Source: Desulfosudis oleivorans (GTDB taxonomy: Bacteria > Desulfobacterota > Desulfobacteria > Desulfobacterales > SURF-7). Taken from it: 64,000 nucleotides of DNA. Shown here piece after piece: positions 50,563 through 57,477 of the stretch. A model generated the notes under the pieces. That model was not told the origin of the DNA. It saw only the letters and a program-made list of their open reading frames with translations, and made no database searches. The stretch is from contig DYJC01000007.1 in assembly GCA_020723305.1 (NCBI GenBank), positions 1-64,000 on the forward strand, read 5' to 3'. The translations under genes were made by a program, and so were the position numbers. Numbering within the stretch: the stretch's first letter is position 1; each line of letters opens with the position of its first letter.

Positions 50563-50979
50563 TTATTTGTCACACTTACCAATATATTTTCCATTCATCT
50601 TTGTGGTCATTTCCATTCCACCCTGGTTGACTTTCATGTTGCCGGTAAAACTGTCTCCCGAATAGGTGATGGTGCCTGTTCCCGTGGTATCGCCATTGTC
50701 TCCTTTGCATTTTGTAGACCATGTTACGGTGTTTCCGCTGGTTTTGACGTCAACGGCATCACAGTTATCGTTTTGCTGTTGCGGCTGTTTATTTTCCGGA
50801 ACCAGATCGGTCTTGGTTATGCACTGGGTATATGTGAATGCGGGCAACTGCATCGGCATGCCCGGCATCTCCATTTTAGTGGTGACTTCCCATTTTCCTT
50901 CTTTGAGATTGGGCTCTGCAAAAGATGTAGAAACCATTGCAAATACAATAAATATCAGGATTGCTGCTTTCTGAATCAT
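50563..50979 (-). CDS. DUF3617-family periplasmic protein
   Basis: The product is 138 residues. A signal peptide (about 1-21, ending 'STSFAEP') is followed by 'LKEGKWEVTTKMEMPGMPMQLPAFTYTQCITKTDLVP' and 'GTGTITYSGDSFTGNMKV..GGMEMTTKMNGKYIGKC', the standard pattern of DUF3617 with its two Cys. The function of the family is unknown; it is exported. AGGAGG lies 7 bp before the ATG. The following DNA is the start of a mobile-element patch. Confidence 0.85.
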   Translation of the reverse strand: MIQKAAILIFIVFAMVSTSFAEPNLKEGKWEVTTKMEMPGMPMQLPAFTYTQCITKTDLVPENKQPQQQNDNCDAVDVKTSGNTVTWSTKCKGDNGDTTGTGTITYSGDSFTGNMKVNQGGMEMTTKMNGKYIGKCDK

Positions 50980-51111
50980 GTTTTTTCCTCCTGTATGTCA
51001 GTATTAGGTTATTTTCCAAAGGGGATTGTTATGCCTGATTGATTCGGAGTTGTCAATATTCCGTTTTTACCCCAACATCCGCGATTGATTATCGTTGATT
51101 GATACAAGGCA

Positions 51112-51601
51112 CTATCCGCTCGGAAAGCCTTGATATATCTGATTCGCACAATACTTCATAAATTCAAGATTCCGAGTCGATTGCGATATATTACCTTCTC
51201 GAAAATCATCACCGATGATCAGACCGTTTTCCGCCAAATGGCCCACGATGGGCATGTAACCGGTATATCCTTTTTTATGTCATCCGGGTTAACTCTTTTT
51301 CAGACCAAATCCCTGTCACATCAACATCCAGCGTGTAACCCCTGATGCCGTCATACTTAAGACCACGTTTGACTATCCTGCTGGTTACCGTTTCAAGACC
51401 ATCCAAACCTTTGTTGACAACAGTTCTGCGCAGCCAGTCGCCAACAGCATCCGATAAAGGCATTTGCTGGAGCGGTAATAACTCACGTAGACCATTATCT
51501 TCCCTGATCTGACGTAAATCTTCCAAACTCCTTCCTCCACCATTGAGCATCAAAGTGATGATTCTCATCGAATCTGAATCATCGATACTGTTTTTTTTCA
51601 A
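51112..51601 (-). pseudogene. IS1380-type transposase fragment, frameshifted
   Basis: Read on the minus strand, 51601-51278 encodes an N-terminal IS1380-type segment ('LNGGGRSLEDLRQIREDNGL', 'AVGDWLRRTVV', 'GYTLDVDVTGI'). At about 51277 a stop interrupts it, and the adjacent frame then continues the same protein with 'GYMPIVGHLAENGLIIGDDFREGN' and 'STRNLEFMKYCANQ', ending at a TAG (51112-51114). The catalytic core beyond this is missing. This is a broken remnant that cannot make transposase. Confidence 0.75.
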
Positions 51602-51649
51602 TTGCCGGATTCTAGAGTAAATATGGCAAACGCCGATAAAGGAAAATAC

Positions 51650-51676
51650 TTGACTTGATGTTTAAAAATATATAAT
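51650..51676 (+). promoter_or_regulatory. Promoter of tRNA-Val
   Basis: TTGACT (51650-51655), a 15-bp spacer and a perfect TATAAT (51671-51676) lie about 45 bp upstream of the tRNA. The spacer is short but the -10 box is ideal. Confidence 0.45.
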
Positions 51677-51720
51677 TAGTCATACGGTTTTTAGTTCAAA
51701 GACCGGGATAATAAAATTAC

Positions 51721-51796
51721 AGGCGCGTAGCTCAGTGGGTAGAGCGCTACCTCGACACGGTAGAAGTCGTTGGTTCAAACCCAATCGCGCCTACCA
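51721..51796 (+). tRNA. tRNA-Val (GAC anticodon) with C33
   Basis: This 76-nt gene forms a complete cloverleaf: acceptor AGGCGCG with CGCGCCT, U8-A9, D-stem GCTC/GAGC, anticodon stem CTACC/GGTAG, T-arm GTTGG-TTCAAAC-CCAAT and encoded CCA. The anticodon loop is TCGACAC, giving GAC (Val). The base before the anticodon is C instead of the near-universal U33. The rest is intact, so it may be functional but impaired, or newly decaying. It lies between an IS1380-type remnant and an IS1634-type element, a common site for integration. Confidence 0.85.
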
Positions 51797-51804
51797 AAAA
51801 TATC

Positions 51805-51837
51805 AAAGGGTTACAAGATCAAATCTTGTAGCCCTTT
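51805..51837 (+). terminator. Hairpin after tRNA-Val
   Basis: AAAGGGTTACAAGAT (51805-51819) and ATCTTGTAGCCCTTT (51823-51837) pair as a 15-bp stem (one G-U pair) with a CAA loop, followed by CTTAATT. It is a likely terminator of the tRNA transcript. Confidence 0.6.
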
Positions 51838-52013
51838 CTTAATTGCGACCAAATTGTGACCATTTTTTTAAAAAGCGTTTTTTATCCGGTTAAACGACTT
51901 CTTCATTGTGGGCTGCCAATAAAAATTCTAATTTCTTGACTAATTTCTTGTCGGACCAAGCTAAATGCCCAACTGACAAAGGTTTAGGGTTAAAAAGGAG
52001 GCAGTATTTGGTC

Positions 52014-53920
52014 TTAAACTTACATTTCGCATCACCAGAAAATATTTTTTGAATATTTATCCAGATTTTCATAAAAATCTATTATGTCTCCTTAAACCGC
52101 CACCAGTTATCCGGAAGTTGTGAGTAAACCGAATCAGGGATTTCCAGTAATCTGATGACTTGTTCATGCAAAGCACTAATCCCTTTCACCAATGATTGTA
52201 CGATCAGCCTATCGTGGATTATTTCAGAGTAGTGCACGTTTCGGTAAAAGTATCGGATGTTGTTCCAGGTCGGCTTTCTTGAATTCATCCCCTGCGGCAA
52301 GATAGCCAACTTTTCTATATTTTCCCTTGCCATATTCATGCGTATTTTCCGTTCGATAAGCGACACGATCATTAATGCTACAAAATACAGGAAAAGCATG
52401 GCTTCAATGCGCTTCTCCTTTTTTAGAAAAACAGGGGTGACTTCAAGAACTGTCTTTTTAGTGTACATTCGCTTCTCAAGGAATGGTTGGCTTTTATATT
52501 TTCTCAAAATCTCACTGGCGGGAAGTCCTGTATTCGTAATCAACGGGAAGATTCCATCTGTTTTTGACGCCTCAGCAAGGGCTTCTTCATTTAATTCCCA
52601 CTGAAGACTGTGGGTAAATTCCCATTTGTTCTTGTAGACACTCTTTGATAGTGAAGGCCTGCCGGGCGATATCTTCACCTTAACCTGCTTGCGTTCGGTT
52701 ACGATCTTAACGCGGACGAAATCTTTAACCTCCTTGCAAATGCCGGTTACAGACTTCTTGATCTCTTTCCTGGTTTTTAGATGATAGGCATTCAGTTTCG
52801 GTGATAGCTCTTCTAATTTTGCAATCGCTTTCTCTATTTTCCCCCGTCTTCTGCCTTCATCGTCTTCCTGTTTTGCGCTGCTGTGAACAAAAATGATTCG
52901 GAAGCCATCTTTCGTACGCTCGGATTCATATGTTCTGTAGATGTTCATCTCGCCTTTTCTACGTGAGCTTTCAATTTTAAATGCCTCTTTCCATGTTACA
53001 TCGTTTCCTTTCAGATGGTTTAAAAAGCGTTTGACCTCCTTTCGGTCCTTGGGGACGATTGTAATAAAAAAGCCGCCATTGCCTGAAATATGGATTAAAT
53101 TCTCATGGCTGCATAACTTGCAATCAGCCACGTAAATAAAAACTTCTTTTTCCAATAAAGTCCGCAGGACGTTCCAGTTCGGTATATGCGTGACGTCATC
53201 GCAGGTATTGCCGTCAAAGAGTTGGTAGCTCAGCGGCACATGACCATCGGCTGTGATATTCAAACCAAACACAATCTGCTTGCAGTCAGGCCGGAAATCC
53301 TTATTGTGGCCGTGTTTGAGCTTGACCGCTTCCGAATCGGGAGTATCGTACTTGCCAATGAACGTCACCGTTGTGCTGTCATTATGGATTTCATCAGTAA
53401 GCAGTTTATGGACAGCAATAGCGTTACCGGATACCTCGGTCAGTAACGAATGGCGGTCTGACCGGAAAAGGGCCGAAAGGGCTTTTGCAAGCCGATCATC
53501 ATTAAAAAGATTCGTCGCTACCGGATCTGTAACCATCCCATCGGAATATCTGGACAACCACTCTTGAACCTTGTACAGCGGCTTGTTATCGCATATAATA
53601 TTCGCTATTATTATGCATAGACTTTCGGCATGGTCCGCAAGACTTCTGGCATTTGCCGGAACATATTTCGTAAAAAGATTGAACAGATCAAGTTCATTCA
53701 TGAAATGTTTGACCATCGGCAACACATCGACTTGTCTGAACCGTGCTTCAAATTGCTCCATAGAACCCTCCTGTTTCGTTTTTAAGGAGGGTTATAAAAC
53801 TTTTTAATGTAAAAGTCTAGATTTTTTATTGCGTTGTTATATCAGCATCTTATCGGCAATCCCGGGACTCTGTTCCAAAATTGTTGAAATCTTTTTTTGA
53901 GGTGCGAAATGTAAGCTTAA
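52014..53920 (-). mobile_element. IS1634-type insertion sequence
   Basis: The element is about 1.9 kb, bounded by 18-bp imperfect terminal inverted repeats: TTAAACTTACATTTCGCA (52014-52031) and TGCGAAATGTAAGCTTAA (53903-53920), with one mismatch. It carries a single full-length transposase gene on the minus strand. No clear target-site duplication is seen. The right end abuts a remnant of a Y1-type transposase reading frame, so the element probably inserted into an older transposon. Confidence 0.75.
52082..53761 (-). CDS. IS1634-family (IS4 superfamily) transposase
   Basis: The product is 559 residues. An N-terminal DUF4277-like helical region ('VLPMVKHFMNELDLFNLFTKYVP') is followed by an RNase H-like DDE core: 'IHNDSTTVTFIG' has the first Asp, 'FIYVADCKLCSHEN' the second, and 'ALMIVSLIERKIRMNM' the Glu with the Y/R-x2-R-type follow-up. 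A large beta insertion lies between the second Asp and the Glu, as in IS4-type enzymes. It appears complete and is probably functional. The ATG has an AGGAGG-type site upstream. It is the sole gene of the element. Confidence 0.88.
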   Translation of the reverse strand: MEQFEARFRQVDVLPMVKHFMNELDLFNLFTKYVPANARSLADHAESLCIIIANIICDNKPLYKVQEWLSRYSDGMVTDPVATNLFNDDRLAKALSALFRSDRHSLLTEVSGNAIAVHKLLTDEIHNDSTTVTFIGKYDTPDSEAVKLKHGHNKDFRPDCKQIVFGLNITADGHVPLSYQLFDGNTCDDVTHIPNWNVLRTLLEKEVFIYVADCKLCSHENLIHISGNGGFFITIVPKDRKEVKRFLNHLKGNDVTWKEAFKIESSRRKGEMNIYRTYESERTKDGFRIIFVHSSAKQEDDEGRRRGKIEKAIAKLEELSPKLNAYHLKTRKEIKKSVTGICKEVKDFVRVKIVTERKQVKVKISPGRPSLSKSVYKNKWEFTHSLQWELNEEALAEASKTDGIFPLITNTGLPASEILRKYKSQPFLEKRMYTKKTVLEVTPVFLKKEKRIEAMLFLYFVALMIVSLIERKIRMNMARENIEKLAILPQGMNSRKPTWNNIRYFYRNVHYSEIIHDRLIVQSLVKGISALHEQVIRLLEIPDSVYSQLPDNWWRFKET

Positions 53921-54172
53921 AGCGATGTTTTTGGCGTCAAAAAGAGTATTCTAAGCAAAGAATGCCAAGATCATAAAGAAAAATGGGGACAGGCTCTTTA
54001 TACTTTATACCGCACGCGCTATTTTACGGATTCAGGAATCATTGGCTCCAAAGAGTTTGTCCGGCAGAACTATAAGCGGTTTCAACACCTGTTTAAATCC
54101 AAGAATGAAAAAGTTCCAAAATCCGTTAGCGGTCTTGATGGTGTGTATTCTTTAAAACGACTGGCGAGCTGA
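53921..54172 (+). pseudogene. Y1 (Transposase_17) C-terminal remnant
   Basis: An open frame of 83 codons starts directly at the IS1634 right end and ends at TGA 54170-54172. It contains 'ILSKECQDHKEKWGQALYTLYR' then 'TRYFTDSGIIGSKEFVRQNYKRF' and 'VSGLDGVYSLKRLAS', the C-terminal pattern of Transposase_17/REP-associated tyrosine transposases. The catalytic HUH and Tyr parts are missing. It was probably cut by insertion of the IS1634-type element. Confidence 0.6.
54004..54034 (+). repeat. 31-bp imperfect direct repeat, copy A
   Basis: TTTATACCGCACGCGC followed by TATTTTACGGATTCA. It matches 54856-54886 at 29 of 31 positions, and the two copies flank the toxin-antitoxin pair. Copy A is part of the Y1-transposase frame ('LYRTRYFTDS'). 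Confidence 0.7.
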
Positions 54173-54240
54173 TGCCTTGATTACTTTAATCTCTTTTGTA
54201 GATATAAAAAAATAGAGAGCAGACCCCTTTTATAAACCCC

Positions 54241-54269
54241 TTGACGAGTACGCCAAATCGACGTAAAAT
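54241..54269 (+). promoter_or_regulatory. Promoter of the toxin-antitoxin pair
   Basis: TTGACG (54241-54246), a 17-bp spacer and TAAAAT (54264-54269) give a strong promoter-like pair just 5 bp before the toxin ATG at 54275, so transcription would start near the ATG. Confidence 0.5.
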
Positions 54270-54274
54270 AAATT

Positions 54275-54547
54275 ATGAATCAGATAATAATAAATCAAAA
54301 AGCTTGGAAACAACTAAAGAAGCTTCCGATTCATATTGTAAGAAAATTTCAGATATAGGTTGAGCAAGTTGAAATGCTTGGAATTGAAGAGATTAGAAAA
54401 ATATCAGGCTATCATGACGAGCCATTACAAGCGGATAGGAAAGGCCTGAGATCAATCAGACTGTCAAAATCATATAGAGCATTTTATATTGAATATCAAA
54501 ACGATATCATCATTGAAGTTATAGAGGTGAACAAACATGAATATTAA
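54275..54547 (+). pseudogene. RelE/HigB-type toxin with in-frame amber codon
   Basis: A 91-codon frame runs from ATG 54275 to TAA 54545-54547 with one internal stop, TAG at codon 28 (54356-54358). On both sides the sequence is a normal RelE/HigB-type mRNA-interferase: 'AWKQLKKLPIHIVRKFQI' before, and 'GIEEIRKISGYHDEPL', 'RKGLRSIRLSKSYRAFYI' and 'VIEVNKHEY' after. The family often has Trp at this point, so a single TGG-to-TAG change explains it. Without suppression only a 27-residue fragment is made. The antitoxin start overlaps the end by 11 bp. Whether readthrough occurs is unknown. Confidence 0.75.
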
Positions 54548-54839
54548 AAATAAATATGGCTCAAAAGAACTAAAAAGCGATTATGGGCCGCTTACGTTTG
54601 GCAATGCTCTTGAATCTCACAGAAAATGCAAAGAAATGAATCAAAAAGAGTTTGCCTTAAAGCTAGGAATATCCGCACAGAGCCTTTGCGATATTGAAAA
54701 GAGCCGAAGGATTCCTTCGCCGAGCCGGGCAGCAAAGATTGCCAAGCAGATCGGAGAGCCTGAGATATTCTGGATTCAACTTGCATTTCAAGACATGTTG
54801 CGGAAAGAACATCTTAGCTTTACGGTTTCAGTTGCATAG
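54537..54839 (+). CDS. XRE-family antitoxin (HigA-like)
   Basis: The product is 100 residues with a helix-turn-helix domain at about 20-80 ('FGNALESHRKCKEMNQKEFALKLGISAQSLCDIEKSRRIPSPSRAAKIAKQIG'). It overlaps the 3' end of the toxin frame by 11 bp, the toxin-first order of HigBA. It should bind the toxin and repress the promoter at 54241. It is intact although the toxin carries a stop, so it may persist as a free repressor. Confidence 0.85.
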   Translation: MNIKNKYGSKELKSDYGPLTFGNALESHRKCKEMNQKEFALKLGISAQSLCDIEKSRRIPSPSRAAKIAKQIGEPEIFWIQLAFQDMLRKEHLSFTVSVA

Positions 54840-54855
54840 CTTATCTGAAAAAAAA

Positions 54856-54886
54856 TTTATACCGCACGCGCCATTATACGGATTCA
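54856..54886 (+). repeat. 31-bp imperfect direct repeat, copy B
   Basis: This matches copy A (54004-54034) at 29 of 31 positions, differing by T-to-C and T-to-A. It lies 17 bp after the antitoxin stop and has no continuing transposase frame after it. Confidence 0.7.
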
Positions 54887-55110
54887 ATACCCAAACCTGG
54901 ACGACCGGGGCAGATGAACCGAGCCGGAAGAATCCTGATTCGAGTTCCGCTTTTTTCTTGACTTCCATTCTATTGCCTACTAAATGTTACCTTTCTTCCG
55001 ATGCTCAGATAGATGATGTCGAGAATCCGGTTGAAAGACATATTTGATGAATAAACATTTGGAGAAAATTGGATTATGATCTAACTGTTTGATGTTCAAT
55101 ACATAATTTT

Positions 55111-55275
55111 TCAGATGCTCATTTGAGCGTAAAAGGGAATCCGGTTAAAGTCCGGAACGGGCCCGCCGCTGTAATCGGGGACCAACGCCGCAATCAAGTC
55201 ACTGTTTTCTGTTTCATCGAATGGGAAGGCGCGGTTAGTAGAAAGATCCGAGAGTCAGAAGACCTGTCTGAACAA
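55111..55275 (+). promoter_or_regulatory. Cobalamin riboswitch
   Basis: The leader of the cobalamin uptake operon shows the core consensus: AAAAGGGAATCCGGT, then AAAGTCCGGAACGGGCCCGC, CGCTGTAATCGGGG and, after a variable arm, AGTCAGAAGACCTGTCTG (the B12-box partner). It lies 115 bp before the btuB ATG and just upstream of an intrinsic terminator. Binding of adenosylcobalamin or another corrinoid is expected to favour termination. Confidence 0.93.
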
Positions 55276-55335
55276 AAATTGCATTCTCCGTGGACAAGAG
55301 GGTGCGCATACAGATTCACTGGAAAAAAAAGGGAT

Positions 55336-55371
55336 ACCCTGGATCGTTTTATTATCGATCCGGGGTTTTTT
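55336..55371 (+). terminator. Riboswitch-controlled terminator
   Basis: ACCCTGGATCG (55336-55346) pairs with CGATCCGGGGT (55356-55366), and the stem is followed by a run of T. It lies 20 bp before btuB and is the likely expression platform of the cobalamin riboswitch. Confidence 0.8.
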
Positions 55372-55390
55372 ATTTGGCAGGACATATAAT

Positions 55391-57430
55391 ATGCAACCAA
55401 AAATTCAATTCAACTTGGCCGCGGCATTTTTCGCCATCATTCTGATTCTTTGTTTTGCCGGAACCGCTTTGTCAAAAGAACAGAAAAAGGCAGTACAGCT
55501 GGATACGGTTGTTGTAACCGCTGACAAAATCAATGAAGATTATCAGACCGGGGATGTTGATACGGAACAGGCAACTGCTCACCATACCATTATCCAACGT
55601 GACCATTTTGAAGGAAAGATGGAAACCCTGGCCGAGGTGATTGAAAAAGAAGCGGGTGTCCAGATCCGTCAGACCGGCGGGCTCGGAAGCTTCTCCACGG
55701 TTTCACTTAGGGGGTCCAACAGCAATCAGGTCATGATCTATCTGGATGGAATCCTTTTGAACGACGCTGCCGGAGGCGGCGTGGACCTGAGCAATATCTC
55801 CCTGTCTGATGTCGAATCCATTGAAATCTACCGGGGAACAACCCCGATCAACTTCAACAACGCTTCCATCGGCGGGGTGATCAACATCAAAACCCTGAAA
55901 TCCAATGACGGTCTTCACGGACATCTGAAAGCCGGTTATGGGTCATTTGATTCCAGAGAGATTTCCGGCCTTGCCACCTATAAACCCGGGGAGTGGGATA
56001 CCCTGTTGCTGACCAATCACCTGGCCAGTAAAAATGATTATGATATCAATAACGACAATGGAACTCCGATGAATCCGGATGATGATCGAACGGAAAAAAG
56101 AAATAACGCAGATTTCAGCCAGTACAATATCCTGGCTAAGTTCGGTTATGATTTTACCGGAAGCAACCGGATCGATATTGTCAACCAGGGTTTTCTAAAA
56201 GATCAAAATCTGCCGGTATGGAACAACAGCAGTACAGCCAATGCCACACTTGACACAAAACGGAATATCTCTTCGGTCAAATTCACAGCCGATGACATCG
56301 GGGCCCTCCATCTCAACACATCCACCAAGTTCTCCTATCTATACAAAAATGAAATCTATGAGGATCAACACAGTACAATCGGACTTGGCAATCAGCATCT
56401 GAAATATATCACGAAGCGTTACGGCGGTGAGTCCTATATCGAATGGTTGACCGATATCAACACCGCTATTCTTACAATCGACCTGTACCAGGAAGTATAC
56501 GAACCCGAAGACCTTCTCTCGGGAATCGATCAGAACAGCAGTTCCAGAAATATGTATGGAATGGGGCTTCAGGACACCCTGGTTCTGTTCAAGGACACCC
56601 TGATTGTCACACCGGCCATCCGGTACGCCTTTTTTGATGATGAATTAAAAAGCGGAACCGACCTTTATGGCAAACCTCAGGAAGGAGTCACCCAGCAGGA
56701 AGATTACTGGAGTCCGCAGATTGGAGTCAAAATCCAGCCTTTGAACGGGTTGTCCGTAAAAAGCAATCTCAACAAATATTTTCGGACACCTTCCTTCTTT
56801 GAGCTGTTCGGGGATCGGGGATTCTTTCTGGGAAATTCCGAGTTGAAGCCGGAAACCGGTATCAACTTTGATGCCGGCATGGAAGTGAATCAAACCTTCC
56901 ATCATTTTCTGTTCAACGGGTTTTCAACGGAAATCGTTTATTTTCAAAACAATATCGATGATCTGATCACAAGGGTTTATGATGCAAGAGGCATCGGCAA
57001 ATCCGTGAACATCTCCAGCGCCGTTATCCAGGGGGTTGAGGTCAAGGGCAACGTCAAGCTGTATGAGCATTTCCAGTTGATTGGAAATGCTGTCATGCAG
57101 GATGCGGAAAATCAAAGCCGGATTGAAGGATTTGACGGGAAGAAACTTCCAGGACTGTTCCGGAACCAATACACAGGAAGAGTTGAAACCAGCTTGCGGA
57201 ACTGGAAACTGTTTGTTGAATATGTTGTCAACAAACAGATGTATTATGACACAGCCAATCTGCTCAAGGCCAAAGACCAGAAATATCTGAATACCGGTGT
57301 CTCCTGGCTGGTTCAATCTTTTCTATTCAGTGTTGAAGCGAAAAATATCACGGACGAACAGTATGAAGATTTCAATGGGTACCCCATGCCCGGAGTATCC
57401 TGTTTTGGAAGTGTAAAATATACATTTTGA
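55391..57430 (+). CDS. btuB: TonB-dependent cobalamin receptor (BtuB-like)
   Basis: The product is 679 residues. A signal peptide (about 1-28) is followed by a TonB box-like 'LDTVVVTADK' and a plug domain (about 55-165; 'IEKEAGVQIRQTGGLGSFSTVSLRGSNSNQVMIYLDGILLNDAAGG', 'VESIEIYRGTTPINF'), then a 22-strand barrel ending in Phe. It moves a ligand across the outer membrane using TonB-ExbB-ExbD energy. Vitamin B12 or related corrinoids are inferred from the riboswitch and neighbouring BtuF/CbiZ/BtuCD genes. AGGA lies 8 bp upstream of the ATG. Confidence 0.93.
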   Translation: MQPKIQFNLAAAFFAIILILCFAGTALSKEQKKAVQLDTVVVTADKINEDYQTGDVDTEQATAHHTIIQRDHFEGKMETLAEVIEKEAGVQIRQTGGLGSFSTVSLRGSNSNQVMIYLDGILLNDAAGGGVDLSNISLSDVESIEIYRGTTPINFNNASIGGVINIKTLKSNDGLHGHLKAGYGSFDSREISGLATYKPGEWDTLLLTNHLASKNDYDINNDNGTPMNPDDDRTEKRNNADFSQYNILAKFGYDFTGSNRIDIVNQGFLKDQNLPVWNNSSTANATLDTKRNISSVKFTADDIGALHLNTSTKFSYLYKNEIYEDQHSTIGLGNQHLKYITKRYGGESYIEWLTDINTAILTIDLYQEVYEPEDLLSGIDQNSSSRNMYGMGLQDTLVLFKDTLIVTPAIRYAFFDDELKSGTDLYGKPQEGVTQQEDYWSPQIGVKIQPLNGLSVKSNLNKYFRTPSFFELFGDRGFFLGNSELKPETGINFDAGMEVNQTFHHFLFNGFSTEIVYFQNNIDDLITRVYDARGIGKSVNISSAVIQGVEVKGNVKLYEHFQLIGNAVMQDAENQSRIEGFDGKKLPGLFRNQYTGRVETSLRNWKLFVEYVVNKQMYYDTANLLKAKDQKYLNTGVSWLVQSFLFSVEAKNITDEQYEDFNGYPMPGVSCFGSVKYTF

Positions 57431-57477
57431 GCAAGTTAAAAATGACAACTATATAATCCATTTAAAAAGGGAGAAAA

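Noticed and set aside
51842-51862. Tandem ATTGCGACCA/ATTGTGACCA after tRNA-Val as an integrase arm site
   Set aside because: Only two copies, no integrase gene and no duplicated tRNA 3' end in the window.
51890-52072. 60-codon minus-strand frame across the left end of the IS1634-type element
   Set aside because: It runs over the terminal inverted repeat, starts inside the element and resembles no known family.
55123-55389. 88-codon plus-strand frame
   Set aside because: It covers the cobalamin riboswitch and terminator; the RNA structure explains the sequence.
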